A stretch of DNA of 64,000 bases from Chloroflexota bacterium. Its GTDB lineage: Bacteria; Chloroflexota; UBA11872. Positions within the stretch are counted from its first letter, which is position 1. Every line of letters starts with the position of its first letter. A program made the translations under genes and the position numbers. Of this stretch, positions 50,994 through 59,861 are shown one piece after another. The notes beneath the pieces were generated by a model that worked only from the letters and a program-made list of their open reading frames with translations, searched no databases and was not told where the DNA came from. Where the stretch lies: NCBI GenBank assembly GCA_022826485.1, contig JAJDUU010000007.1, positions 1 through 64,000 on the forward strand, written 5' to 3'.

Positions 50994-51992
50994 ATGCCAA
51001 TTCCGCGGCGCATTGCCGTAACCGAAGTCAATCACTGGCACTCGTCCTACGACGCCGCCTACTTGCAGGTGCTGCGCGACCTCGACGTCGACATCGTGGG
51101 CGTGTCGGATGCGGACGCCGCACTCGCCGAGGACCGGGCGCGACGCTTCGGCGGCCGAGCCTTCGCCGACTACCGCGCCATGATCGACGAGACCAAGCCC
51201 GACTTCGTCGTGGCGCTCGGCCGGCATATCGACATGCCGGCCATCGCCCGCTTTCTCATCGAATCCGGGATTCCCTTCATGATGGAAAAGCCGATGGGGA
51301 CCACCGCCGAGGACGTGAACGCGCTGGCGGACCTTGCGGAAGCGCGCGGGGCCTGGGCGGCGGTGCCGTTCCCGAATCGCCTGCTGCCGTGGGCGGTTCG
51401 GGCCAAGGCCATGATCGAGGCCGGCGAGTTCGGGCGAATTTCACACGTCGTAATGCGCCTCATCCGCCCCACCATGCAGCGCTATGTCGAATGGGACTCG
51501 CCCTGGATGTGGGACCGGGAGCTCGCCGGTGGCGGCGCGCTGCTCAACCTCGGCGGCCACGGCATGGACCTGGCTCGGATGCTGCTGGGACCGGACGTGT
51601 CGGTTGCCACGGCGGTCATCAGCAACCGCGTGCACCAGGCCCAGGTCGAGGACTACGCCCTCGCCACGCTGCGCAACGGGGACGGCGCGTTGATTCACGT
51701 CGAGGTTGGCTACACCTGGCCGACGTGGCCCGCCAACGAGAGCGACCTCGAGTTCAAGGTCGCGGGCGAGAAGGCGGCGCTGCGCGTCGTGCCGGGCGGA
51801 CTACAAGTTATTGCGCCGGGACGCGACGACCGGTATCCCGGCGCGGCCTCGGCCGCCGGCAACTATCCGCCGCTGATCCGAGACATGCTCGAGCGCGCGG
51901 GACGCGGCGAACCGCCAGCGATCACCGCCAGGGACTGCGCCAACGCCATGCAATTGGTCCACGACGCCTACCGGCTGGCCGGACGCATCTAG
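50994..51992 (+). CDS. Gfo/Idh/MocA-family oxidoreductase
   Basis: A 332-residue NAD(P)-dependent sugar or inositol dehydrogenase-like protein. The N-terminal Rossmann domain holds RIAVTEVNHWHSSYDAAYL and VGVSDADAALAEDRARRFG. The catalytic-lysine motif EKP is in PFMMEKPMGTTAEDV. The C-terminal alpha/beta domain contains GGGALLNLGGHGMDLARMLLG, which carries the active-site histidine. The substrate is probably a sugar, cyclitol or related compound and is unknown. It is divergent from the coiled-coil gene and convergent with the hypothetical gene at 52004. Cytoplasmic. Confidence 0.88.
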   Translation: MPIPRRIAVTEVNHWHSSYDAAYLQVLRDLDVDIVGVSDADAALAEDRARRFGGRAFADYRAMIDETKPDFVVALGRHIDMPAIARFLIESGIPFMMEKPMGTTAEDVNALADLAEARGAWAAVPFPNRLLPWAVRAKAMIEAGEFGRISHVVMRLIRPTMQRYVEWDSPWMWDRELAGGGALLNLGGHGMDLARMLLGPDVSVATAVISNRVHQAQVEDYALATLRNGDGALIHVEVGYTWPTWPANESDLEFKVAGEKAALRVVPGGLQVIAPGRDDRYPGAASAAGNYPPLIRDMLERAGRGEPPAITARDCANAMQLVHDAYRLAGRI

Positions 51993-52003
51993 CCCAACCC
52001 GGG

Positions 52004-52408
52004 CTAGTCCGGCAGCGGCAGGTCGATCCCGAGCGGCTCGAGCTCCGCGGCCAACTCGATCAAGTCGTCAACGGCCTTCTCCAGTCGGGCCGCGATTCGT
52101 TCCGCCGCCTCGTCGGCGCCACTCTCACCCTCGGGCAAGTCAATCTCGCGCGAGTAGCACCCGGCGAACGTGCAAGCGCCGGGAAAGAATCGCGACGCCC
52201 TGACCGGCGTGAACCCCATCACCCGCAGCGCGTGGCTTTCGCGAAAACGTCGCGACATGCTCTTGATGGCCGGTGCCGGCTGCACGTGCAGCCACCAGCC
52301 GCCGTCGCCCTCCCGCGCGATCACGAAGCCAAACCGGCCGGACGACCGCCGCGCCGCCTCCACCACGGCTTCCGAGTGGCCTGGACCGGAGAACGGATCA
52401 CGCATCAC
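52004..52408 (-). CDS. Hypothetical protein
   Basis: A 134-residue protein, MMRDPFSGPGHSEAVVEAAR onward, with a tryptophan pair in EGDGGWWLHVQPAP, two cysteines in GACTFAGCYSRE and an acidic helical C-terminus (EAAERIAARLEKAVDDLIELA). No domain or family is recognised. The composition and codon bias are normal for the region, so coding is likely. It is convergent with the Gfo/Idh/MocA gene, from which it is separated by 11 bases, and divergent to the rhodanese gene. Function unknown. Confidence 0.6.
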   Translation of the reverse strand: MMRDPFSGPGHSEAVVEAARRSSGRFGFVIAREGDGGWWLHVQPAPAIKSMSRRFRESHALRVMGFTPVRASRFFPGACTFAGCYSREIDLPEGESGADEAAERIAARLEKAVDDLIELAAELEPLGIDLPLPD

Positions 52409-52457
52409 GGGCGCTGCTCACGGTTGAAGTTTTCCTGTTGTAAGGTCGCGAGTTCGG

Positions 52458-52477
52458 CTGCCAAGATACATTGGCAG
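52458..52477 (+). promoter_or_regulatory. Hairpin in the rhodanese gene leader
   Basis: CTGCCAA (52458-52464) and TTGGCAG (52471-52477) form a perfect 7-bp stem, extendable to GGCTGCCAA/TTGGCAGGTAGCC with a bulge. It lies 45 bases upstream of the start codon. The right arm contains TTGGCA, a possible -35, so it may be an operator. Confidence 0.4.
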
Positions 52478-52522
52478 GTAGCCTGACAAACTTAACAACG
52501 GCACCACGCAGGGAGAATCTTC

Positions 52523-53365
52523 ATGGCTGAGTATGCGAATCCCGACGCCCTCGTCGACGCCGATTGGGTCGCCGAGCACGGCGCCGACCCGAACGTCCGG
52601 CTCGTCGAAGTGGACGTTGACACGACGGCCTACGAGTCGGGTCATATCGCCGGCGCGGTCGGCTGGAACTGGCAGTCGCAGCTCTCGGACCAGGTCCGCC
52701 GCGACATCGCCACCCAGTCCCAGTGGGAAGAGCTGCTGGGCGCATCCGGCATTGCCAACGACTCGCACGTCATCCTCTACGGCGACAACAACAACTGGTT
52801 CGCCGCATTCGCCTACTGGATCTTCAAGCTCTACGGGCACGAGTCCGTGAGCCTGATGAACGGCGGGCGCTTGAAGTGGGAGAAGGACGGACGCGCGCTG
52901 ACGACCGATTCTCCGTCAATCACGTCCACGTCCTACCAGGCCAAGGCGCCCGACGCGGCCCTGCGGGCCTTTCAGCACAACGTGCTCGACGCGCTGGGCG
53001 ACAGCGAGTCGGTGATGATCGACGTCCGCTCGCCGGCGGAGTTCAACGGCGAAATCATGGCGCCTCCGGGCCTGCCCGAGACCGCGCAGCGCATGGGCCA
53101 CATTCCCGGCGCGCATAACGTGCCCTGGCTCACGGCGGTCAACGAGGACGACGGCACCTTCAAGTCGGCCGACGAGCTGCAGGACATCTACGGCGGCAAG
53201 GGCGCCAGCGCCGACAAGGACATCATTGCCTACTGCCGGATCGGCGAGCGGTCCTCGCACACGTGGTTCGCGCTCAAGGAGCTGCTCGGATTGCCCAACG
53301 TGCGCAACTACGACGGCTCGTGGACCGAGTGGGGCTCGATGATCGGCGTGCCGATCGAGAAGTAG
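52523..53365 (+). CDS. Thiosulfate sulfurtransferase (two-domain rhodanese)
   Basis: A 280-residue tandem rhodanese. The first domain (residues 13-125, LVEVDVDTTAYESGHIAGA) is inactive. The second (150-280) has the active cysteine C238 in YCRIGERSSHTWF, a CRxGxR-type loop typical of thiosulfate sulfurtransferases. It transfers sulfur from thiosulfate to acceptors such as cyanide or thiols. GGGAG before the ATG gives a good ribosome-binding site. A hairpin is in the leader at 52458. It is convergent with the TIM-barrel gene at nine bases' distance. No signal peptide. Confidence 0.92.
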   Translation: MAEYANPDALVDADWVAEHGADPNVRLVEVDVDTTAYESGHIAGAVGWNWQSQLSDQVRRDIATQSQWEELLGASGIANDSHVILYGDNNNWFAAFAYWIFKLYGHESVSLMNGGRLKWEKDGRALTTDSPSITSTSYQAKAPDAALRAFQHNVLDALGDSESVMIDVRSPAEFNGEIMAPPGLPETAQRMGHIPGAHNVPWLTAVNEDDGTFKSADELQDIYGGKGASADKDIIAYCRIGERSSHTWFALKELLGLPNVRNYDGSWTEWGSMIGVPIEK

Positions 53366-53374
53366 GCCAGCGGC

Positions 53375-54145
53375 CTACGCCTGGGCCATCACCCGCTTGA
53401 GAATCTCGAAGCTGCGGACCATCGCGTCGCGGGGGTCCGGCAGCGTCGGGTTCATCTCGATTGAAATCTGCCCGTCGTAGCCGTGACGGCGCAGTGCCCG
53501 CACGGCGTCCACGAGGTCCTGCTCCTGCTGGAGCCCGTCCAGCAGCGCCAGGTGATCGTCCAGCTCGCCACGATTGTCGTCGAAGTGGACGAATGTCAGC
53601 AGGTCGCCCAGCGCGGCGACGGCGTCCGGCACGCTCTCGCGGCTGATCTGGGCGTGGCCGATGTCGAGCAGGATGTACAGGTTGGGATGCGCCACATCTT
53701 CGACGAAGGCCAGGGTCTCCGCCACGCTGGGCAGCGCGTAGCCGGGAAAGTGCTCGATGCCGAACTTGAGGCCCAGGCGCGCGGACTCCTCGGTGAGCGC
53801 CACCACGGCCTCGCGAAAGCGCGCTCGCGACGCCGGATCGGTCGCCGACTCCGACGCCGGCGGCAAGTAGACGAACTCGGCGTTCAGCTCCGCCGCCTCG
53901 GTCATGCCGGCGCGCACGTGATCGAACGCTTGCTTCCGCGCCGTGTCGTCGGCGGCCTCGAGGGCCGCGCCATCCGGAATAAGGTGGGCAATGGCCAGGC
54001 TGGCCACCGGCAATCCGCTCGCCGCGTCCCACCCGGCGGCGAACCCCGGGTCCACGTCGATCGCCTCGAAGCCCACGTCCTTGGCCCAGGCCGCGGCCTC
54101 ATGAGGGTCTTCAGGCAGGGACCACAAGCAGGCGCCGATCCGCAT
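53375..54145 (-). CDS. Sugar-phosphate isomerase/epimerase-like TIM-barrel protein
   Basis: A 256-residue xylose-isomerase-like (AP endonuclease 2) barrel. Metal-ligand positions are visible in FGIEHFPG, LLDIGHAQ, VHFDDNRG and ISIEMNP. Relatives include hydroxypyruvate isomerase, OtnI, tagatose epimerase and myo-inosose dehydratase, and the exact activity cannot be fixed. It is the last gene of the minus-strand run that includes cupin, epimerase, acetoacetyl-CoA ligase and FGGY kinase genes, and the context favours use of a sugar acid. The start at 54145 follows the cupin stop codon by 39 bases. Confidence 0.85.
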   Translation of the reverse strand: MRIGACLWSLPEDPHEAAAWAKDVGFEAIDVDPGFAAGWDAASGLPVASLAIAHLIPDGAALEAADDTARKQAFDHVRAGMTEAAELNAEFVYLPPASESATDPASRARFREAVVALTEESARLGLKFGIEHFPGYALPSVAETLAFVEDVAHPNLYILLDIGHAQISRESVPDAVAALGDLLTFVHFDDNRGELDDHLALLDGLQQEQDLVDAVRALRRHGYDGQISIEMNPTLPDPRDAMVRSFEILKRVMAQA

Positions 54146-54184
54146 TTCGAACTCCTTAGGCAGGTGCGATGTTTCGCGTGCGTG

Positions 54185-55351
54185 TCAAGCGGGTTGCAGT
54201 GAGGCCTCGAGCAGGAGGCACTCACCATCGAGCCCACGCAGGGTAGCGCGTAAACCTGCGGGGATGCCCACGTGATCCCGCGGACCAAGCTCCACTGAGA
54301 TCCCGGCCATCGAGAGCCGTGCCCGTCCCTCTCGCACCGAGAGGACGTGAAACTCGTCGAAGCTCAGCGCCATCGACTCCTCACCCACGTGCATCGCCGC
54401 CAGTTCCAACCCGCCGGTGGCGGGCCGGGCCGTTCGCTCAGCGTCAATGAGCACGCGCCGCTCACCGGCCGGCGCCTGCCGCATCGCGGCAAGCGCCGGA
54501 CCCAGGAAGACGGAGCCGTTCATGCCCGCCGACTCGAGCGGCGTCTCCGGCCAGTCGTGCGTGGGCGACGGCCGCGGCTCGACATCGAAAAACACGCCCC
54601 AGCCATCCAGCGTCCGCGAGCCGAATACGAACGGCACGAAATGGTCGTGCCCGCTGAGGTTGTCGAACCCATGGTCGAGCAGCGGCGGAATGGGCATGGC
54701 GTAGGGCTCGGTCACCGTCGCCGCGCGGCCGTCGAGCAGCGTCCGTCCGTGAACGCCCTCGTACCCCAGGTGAATCTCGACCTGCCGCGCGTGCCGGTGC
54801 GTGGTGGCGCCGCCGCTGGCCGCGGTCACGAACGCCGTGTTCCATGAAATGTGATCGCCGTAGACCAGCGGCACGATGACGACCTCGATGCCCGGTACCT
54901 TGTAGCTCGCCTGCTCCGGGAGGTCGTCGTCGCGCTGGGGGACGATGCCGTCGGACGTGCGAATGGCGTCGATCACGTCCTGAAACCGATCCCGAATCGC
55001 ATGCGCCTCCGCCGGCGCCTCGGGATCCGTGAGCGCGGCGAGCACCTCGTCGCTCCAGGCGTGATACCAGGCCAGCGTCGGCGCCGCCGCGCGCAGGTCC
55101 GCCGGCACCGGGCGCATCGCCAGGGCCTGCAAGTCACGCAAGCGGCGCTGCGCCGCTTGGACGGCGGACGCGTCGCTGAATGGGTCCAACGCCAGCCGGG
55201 TCGCGTGAAACGCCCCCACGGTCTGCGTGCGGTAGGCATAGGCGTAAAGGCGCGCCAGATCGATGTCCGCCGACGTCAGTTGCGACACGTCGCGGCGACC
55301 GTCGATCGCCGCCTGCGCCAGCGCGGCCAGGTCGCGGTAGCGAGGGTTCAT
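54185..55351 (-). CDS. Cupin-fold protein, unknown
   Basis: A 388-residue protein whose middle and C-terminal parts carry two cupin-like regions. The metal-binding motif of the first reads ATTHRHARQVEIHLGYEG, with histidines and a glutamate spaced as in cupin motif 1, followed by YAMPIPPLLDHGFDN. The second covers ESMALSFDEFHVLSVREGRARL. The N-terminal 130 residues are helical. Cupins of this size include sugar-phosphate isomerases and dioxygenases. No better assignment is possible. It lies 19 bases after the epimerase gene in the same direction. Confidence 0.7.
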   Translation of the reverse strand: MNPRYRDLAALAQAAIDGRRDVSQLTSADIDLARLYAYAYRTQTVGAFHATRLALDPFSDASAVQAAQRRLRDLQALAMRPVPADLRAAAPTLAWYHAWSDEVLAALTDPEAPAEAHAIRDRFQDVIDAIRTSDGIVPQRDDDLPEQASYKVPGIEVVIVPLVYGDHISWNTAFVTAASGGATTHRHARQVEIHLGYEGVHGRTLLDGRAATVTEPYAMPIPPLLDHGFDNLSGHDHFVPFVFGSRTLDGWGVFFDVEPRPSPTHDWPETPLESAGMNGSVFLGPALAAMRQAPAGERRVLIDAERTARPATGGLELAAMHVGEESMALSFDEFHVLSVREGRARLSMAGISVELGPRDHVGIPAGLRATLRGLDGECLLLEASLQPA

Positions 55352-55370
55352 CGGCGCTGGTGACTGCGAC

Positions 55371-56312
55371 CTAGGCCGGCGCGCCCAGGGCGTCCAGGTT
55401 GGCGGCGGTCATGCGCTCCAGGTCGAAGCGCGGCTGCCAGCCCCAATCTGCGCGCGCCGCCGAGTCGTCCATGCGCGACGGCCAACTCTCCACGATGTCC
55501 GCACGCACCGGATCGATGTCGAATCGCAGGCGAGCCTCGGGCAGCCGCGCCTGCACCGCGTCGACCATCTCCCGGACGCTCGGACCGGCCCCGATGATGT
55601 GATAGACGCGGCGCGACAAGCTCGCTTCATCGGCGTCGCTCAGCAGCTGCAGCGCGCCCACCACGTCGTCCACCCAGACGATCGGCACACGGGTGTCTGG
55701 ATAGACATAGAGGTCGTACCTGCCCTCGCGCACGGCATTGACGAAGAGATCGCACACGAAGGCGCTGGCCGCCCCGCCCGCCGGAGCGGTGGGAGCCACC
55801 ATTGCGGCAAGCCTCACGGCCCGGAAGTCCAGCCCGAACCGCTGGTGGTAGTACACGCCCAGACGCTCGCCGAGCACCTTGGTCACGCCGTAGAGCCCCG
55901 CCGGCCACTGCGGCACGTCCTCCGTGATCGGCTCGGGCAACCCGGCGCCGTAGGTCGCGACCGTGCTCGTGAACACGACCTTCGGCGTGCCGAACCTGCG
56001 CGCGGCCTCCAGCACGTTGCGCGTGCCGTCCACGTTTACCCGCCAAGCAAGCTCGGAATCGGTTTCCGCAAGCCCGGACAGGATCGCCGCAAGGTGAAAA
56101 ATCACGTCGGGCCGGAAATCCGTCACGGCCTCGTCCACCGCCGCCGCGTCTTGAACGCTGCCGATGCGGGCGTCCACCTGGCCGAAGGCATCGGACGGCA
56201 CCACCGGCTCGGCGCTAACGTCCAGCGAGAGCACCTCGTCGCCGCGAGTGACCAGCGCCGCCGATAGACGCGACCCAATGCTTCCCGCGCCGCCCATGAT
56301 CAGTGCCCGCAT
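55371..56312 (-). CDS. NAD-dependent epimerase/dehydratase, D-erythronate dehydrogenase-like
   Basis: A 313-residue extended-SDR protein. GGAGSIGSRLSAALV binds NAD, and STVATYG with YGVTK gives the Ser-Tyr-Lys centre. VRLAAMVAPTAPAGGAAS is characteristic of DenD-like and UDP-sugar epimerase-like relatives. DenD oxidises D-erythronate in C4 sugar-acid pathways, which would suit the neighbouring isomerase and kinase genes, but epimerase or threonine dehydrogenase activities are possible. The start at 56312 is the first ATG of the recognisable fold; 50 upstream codons are of other-frame character. It lies 53 bases after the acetoacetyl-CoA ligase gene. Confidence 0.8.
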   Translation of the reverse strand: MRALIMGGAGSIGSRLSAALVTRGDEVLSLDVSAEPVVPSDAFGQVDARIGSVQDAAAVDEAVTDFRPDVIFHLAAILSGLAETDSELAWRVNVDGTRNVLEAARRFGTPKVVFTSTVATYGAGLPEPITEDVPQWPAGLYGVTKVLGERLGVYYHQRFGLDFRAVRLAAMVAPTAPAGGAASAFVCDLFVNAVREGRYDLYVYPDTRVPIVWVDDVVGALQLLSDADEASLSRRVYHIIGAGPSVREMVDAVQARLPEARLRFDIDPVRADIVESWPSRMDDSAARADWGWQPRFDLERMTAANLDALGAPA

Positions 56313-56364
56313 GTCTGTGAACCCTTCGATCGAAACTCGCGCCACGGCGTCCTGATCATGATAT

Positions 56365-58326
56365 TCACTTCGCGGAAGCCGCCAGCAGGTTGTCGCGCGC
56401 GCGCTCGAAGGCGTCCAGGCACTCGGGGTTGGCCAGCGCCTCGCGGTTCGGCACGCCCTCACCGCGCAGAACTCGGGTCACCGCCATCTCGGCCAGCTTG
56501 CCGTTGCGGGTGCGCGGCACGTCCGGTACTTCCACAATCCGCCGCGGCGCGTGCCTCGGCGAGGCCTCGCGGCGGATCACCGTACGCAGCTCGTTCACTC
56601 GCGCGCGCGACAGCCCCTCGCCATCGGCCACGACCACGAACAGCACGATCTCCTCCGACGCCCCACGCACCATGCCGGCCGCCAGCGCATCGGCCACCCA
56701 GTCGATCCGCTCCAGCGGGCGATAGATCTCGGCGGTCCCAATACGGACGCCGCCGGGATTCAGCGTGGCGTCGCTGCGGCCGTACATGATCACGCCGCCC
56801 CGTGGCGTGATCTCGATGAAGTCGCCGTGATGCCACACGTCGGGATACGTCTCGAAGTAGGCGCGGCGATATACGCTTCCGTCGGGGTCATTCCAAAACC
56901 GCACCGGCATCGAGGGGAACGGACGGCGGCACACGAGTTCGCCTTGCGTACCGACCACGGGTTGCCCGGCGGCGTCGAACGCCGCCACGTCCATGCCGAG
57001 ACCGAGACACTGGATTTCGCCCGCGTAGACCGGAAGCAGCGGATTGCCCAGGACGAAGCAGGAGACCAGGTCGGTGCCGCCGGCGATCGACGAGATGCGC
57101 ACGTCCGCCCCGGCCGCCGCCTGCGTCCAGCGGAACGCCGCCGGCGACAGCGGCGATCCGGTCGAGAGAACCGCTCGCAAGGAGGGATGCGCCCAGGTTG
57201 CCGTCCGCCGCCGCATGCAGGTTTCGAGAAACGGCGCGCTGGTGCCGAAGATCGTTATGTCAAGATCGTCGATCAGCCGCCACAGCGTGCCCAGGCTCGG
57301 ATGGGCCGCGCTCCCGTCGTACAGCACCAGCGTGCAGCCCGTCGCCAGGCCCGTCACCAGCCAGTTCCACATCATCCACCCGCAGGTGGTGACGTAGAGC
57401 AACACGTCGTCGGGGGTCACGTCCGTATGAAGCTGGTGCTCCTTGCGGTGCTGGATCAGGCTGCCGCCCGCGCCGTGGACCATGCACTTCGGCGGACCGG
57501 TCGTGCCCGAGGAATACAGGATGTAGAGCGGGTGATCGAACGGCAGCGGCGCGAACGCCAACGGCGCCGCACCGGGGCGATCCACGAATGCGCTCCACGC
57601 GACCCAACCGGGGTCGGCCACCGCTTCGCCCTCCGGAGCCACGACCACGACCTTGCGCAAGCTCCGCAGCTCCTTGGACACCGTGCGCACGGTGTCCAGG
57701 CAGTCGTAGTAGCGCCCGCCGTAGCGATAGGACGCGCTGGCGATGAGCAGCTTGGGCGATATCTGGCCCAACCTGGCCAGGGCCGCCTGCGCGCCGAAGT
57801 CCGGCGAGCACGCGCTCCAGATCGCCCCAATGCTCGCGCTGGCCAGTAACGCCACGATGGCCTCGACGCCGTTGCTGACCATGCCGGCCACTCGATCGCC
57901 CGTCGTGATTCCGGCCTCGCGCATGGCATCGGCGCAGCATTCAACCTGGCGTTGAAGCTGCCGGTAGCTGACCCTCGCGGTCACGCCGTCCTCCGTGACG
58001 GCGATCAGGGCCGTGTGGTCGTCGCGACGCCGCAGGAGATTCTCGGCGTAGTTCAGGCGCGCACCCGGAAACCACGCCGTGCCCGGCATCCGGTCGGGCC
58101 CCTTCACGCGCTCGGCCGGCCGGTGGAACCGAATGTCCGCAAACTGGGCGTAGAGGCCCCAAAACGCCTCCCGCTCATCCACCGACCAGCGGTGCAACGC
58201 GGCGTAGTCGGCAAACGTCCGTCCCGCGCGCGCCTCCGTTTCTCGCCAAAACCGCCCAAGCTGGCTGTGCTTGGGGGCATCCGGCGATGGCCGCCACAAC
58301 GGCTCGGGGTGATTCATGTCGTTCAC
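56365..58326 (-). CDS. Acetoacetate--CoA ligase
   Basis: A 653-residue adenylate-forming enzyme. ATP/AMP motifs are YSSGTTGPPKCMVHG and YGRSDATLNPGGVRIGTAE, and the C-terminal lysine region is VPRTRNGKLAEMAV. FWRETEARAGRTFADYAALHRWSV and the helical insert with HRKEHQLHTDVTPDDVLLYV-TTCGWMMW are family marks of acetoacetyl-CoA synthetase. It activates acetoacetate or a similar beta-keto acid for entry into central metabolism. The GTG at 58326 overlaps the kinase stop (GTGA); ATG at 58317 is the alternative. It lies in the middle of the sugar-acid-like operon, an unusual association. Confidence 0.9.
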   Translation of the reverse strand: MNDMNHPEPLWRPSPDAPKHSQLGRFWRETEARAGRTFADYAALHRWSVDEREAFWGLYAQFADIRFHRPAERVKGPDRMPGTAWFPGARLNYAENLLRRRDDHTALIAVTEDGVTARVSYRQLQRQVECCADAMREAGITTGDRVAGMVSNGVEAIVALLASASIGAIWSACSPDFGAQAALARLGQISPKLLIASASYRYGGRYYDCLDTVRTVSKELRSLRKVVVVAPEGEAVADPGWVAWSAFVDRPGAAPLAFAPLPFDHPLYILYSSGTTGPPKCMVHGAGGSLIQHRKEHQLHTDVTPDDVLLYVTTCGWMMWNWLVTGLATGCTLVLYDGSAAHPSLGTLWRLIDDLDITIFGTSAPFLETCMRRRTATWAHPSLRAVLSTGSPLSPAAFRWTQAAAGADVRISSIAGGTDLVSCFVLGNPLLPVYAGEIQCLGLGMDVAAFDAAGQPVVGTQGELVCRRPFPSMPVRFWNDPDGSVYRRAYFETYPDVWHHGDFIEITPRGGVIMYGRSDATLNPGGVRIGTAEIYRPLERIDWVADALAAGMVRGASEEIVLFVVVADGEGLSRARVNELRTVIRREASPRHAPRRIVEVPDVPRTRNGKLAEMAVTRVLRGEGVPNREALANPECLDAFERARDNLLAASAK

Positions 58327-59798
58327 GCGTCCGGCTCCTCGGCGGGCGCCCAGGATCGTGCTCGATCGACGGCGGCGTGCCAGGTGTCGCGCGAGACCGC
58401 GCCCAAATCGCCGCGCGGTTCGACCACTCGATCGGGCGGACGGTGACGCCGAATTTCCTCCGCCGAGTCCCATACGCCCGCCGCCAGACCGGCAAGAAAG
58501 GCCGCGCCCAGCGCCGTCGTTTCCAGTTGGTCCGGGCGAATCACCGGGCGCCCGGCAATCGCGGCCTGCAGCTCCAGCAGCAAGTCGCTGGCAGCCGCCC
58601 CGCCGTCCACGCGCAGCGGCGCATCGCTGGGATCCATCACGTCCAGCACATCCGCGATCTGGTGCGCGATGGCCTCCAGCGCCGCGCGGCAGAGGTGATC
58701 GGCCGTGACGCCGGCCGTCAGACCCACGATCACGCCGCGCGCCCGCGGATCCCAGTTGGGCGTGCCCAGGCCGGCAAACGCGGGCACGATCACCGCTCCC
58801 CTCGAATCCGGCACGCGGCTCGCTCGGACTTCGCACCCCGAGGCCTGCGAGACCAGCCCCAAGCCGTCGCGGAGCCACTGAATCAGCGCGCCGGCCACGA
58901 ACACGCTGCCCTCCCGGGCAAACGTCACGCGATTCTCGCGGCGCCACGCGACGGTGGTGAGCAGCCCCTCGATGTCTGCCGGACGTTCCTCGCCGGCGAC
59001 CTGGAGCAGAAACCCGCCCGTCCCATAGGTCACCTTAGTGTCGCCGGGGGCATGGGCCAGGTGGCCGAACAGCGCCGCCTGCTGATCCCCGGCCAGTCCG
59101 GTGATTGGAACACCCGCCGCGAGGCCGGAGCCTTCGCCGGTGCGGGCGATGTCCCCGGCGGAGTCGACGATCGACGGCAGCGCCTGGCGCGGCACGCCGA
59201 ACAGCTCCAGCAACTCGTCGCTCCACGCGTGCGTTCCCAAGTCCATCAGCATCGTGCGTGAGGCATTCGAGACATCGGTGACGTGCGCGCCGCCGGCGAG
59301 GTTCCACAGGATCCACGCGTCTACCGTGCCGAGCCGCAGGCTGCCGCGCGCCGCCGCATCACGCACCGAATTATGGTTGGCCAGCAGCCACTCATAGGCC
59401 GTGGCCGAGAAATAGGGATCGACGGTCAGCCCCGTCAGGGCCTCGATGCGGGCGCCCCAGCCGGACGCTCGAAGCTCCTCGCAGCGCGGCGCCGTGCGCC
59501 GGTCCTGCCAGACGATCGCGGGCGCCAGCGGGCGGCTCGACTCGGCGTCCCACGCCACCGCCGTCTCCCGTTGATTGGTGAGACCAACGGCCGCCAGCGG
59601 TGGATCGCCGGCGTCGGCGAGCGCAAGCTGCACCGCGCGCTGTACGCTGCGCCGGATCTCCGCCGCATCCTGCTCGACCCAGCCGGGCCGAGGATGCCGG
59701 GCGGCGATCGGGACACGTCCCTGACCCGCCACGGTCGCATCGGGCGCCACGACCAGCGCCGCGGTGCCGCTGGTTCCCTGGTCGATCGCAAGGATCAC
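58323..59798 (-). CDS. glpK: Glycerol-kinase-like FGGY kinase
   Basis: A 491-residue FGGY kinase closest to glycerol kinase. The opening LAIDQGTSGTAALVV, VGLTNQRETAVAWD, the catalytic-aspartate region with GLAGDQQAALFGHLAHAPGD and YGTGGFLL, and LRVDGGAAASDLLLELQA all match GlpK. The R83-E84-type glycerol-binding region NQRETAV is intact. Some non-glycerol kinases share these features. It is the first gene of the minus-strand run with acetoacetyl-CoA ligase, epimerase, cupin and isomerase. The gap to the divergent dcd gene is about 60 bases and probably holds both promoters. Confidence 0.85.
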   Translation of the reverse strand: MILAIDQGTSGTAALVVAPDATVAGQGRVPIAARHPRPGWVEQDAAEIRRSVQRAVQLALADAGDPPLAAVGLTNQRETAVAWDAESSRPLAPAIVWQDRRTAPRCEELRASGWGARIEALTGLTVDPYFSATAYEWLLANHNSVRDAAARGSLRLGTVDAWILWNLAGGAHVTDVSNASRTMLMDLGTHAWSDELLELFGVPRQALPSIVDSAGDIARTGEGSGLAAGVPITGLAGDQQAALFGHLAHAPGDTKVTYGTGGFLLQVAGEERPADIEGLLTTVAWRRENRVTFAREGSVFVAGALIQWLRDGLGLVSQASGCEVRASRVPDSRGAVIVPAFAGLGTPNWDPRARGVIVGLTAGVTADHLCRAALEAIAHQIADVLDVMDPSDAPLRVDGGAAASDLLLELQAAIAGRPVIRPDQLETTALGAAFLAGLAAGVWDSAEEIRRHRPPDRVVEPRGDLGAVSRDTWHAAVDRARSWAPAEEPDA

Positions 59799-59861
59799 GG
59801 CAGTGCCTGAGTCCGAAGGGTCGGGTACGGTAGCATGACGTTCAACAGGGGTTGCGCACGA

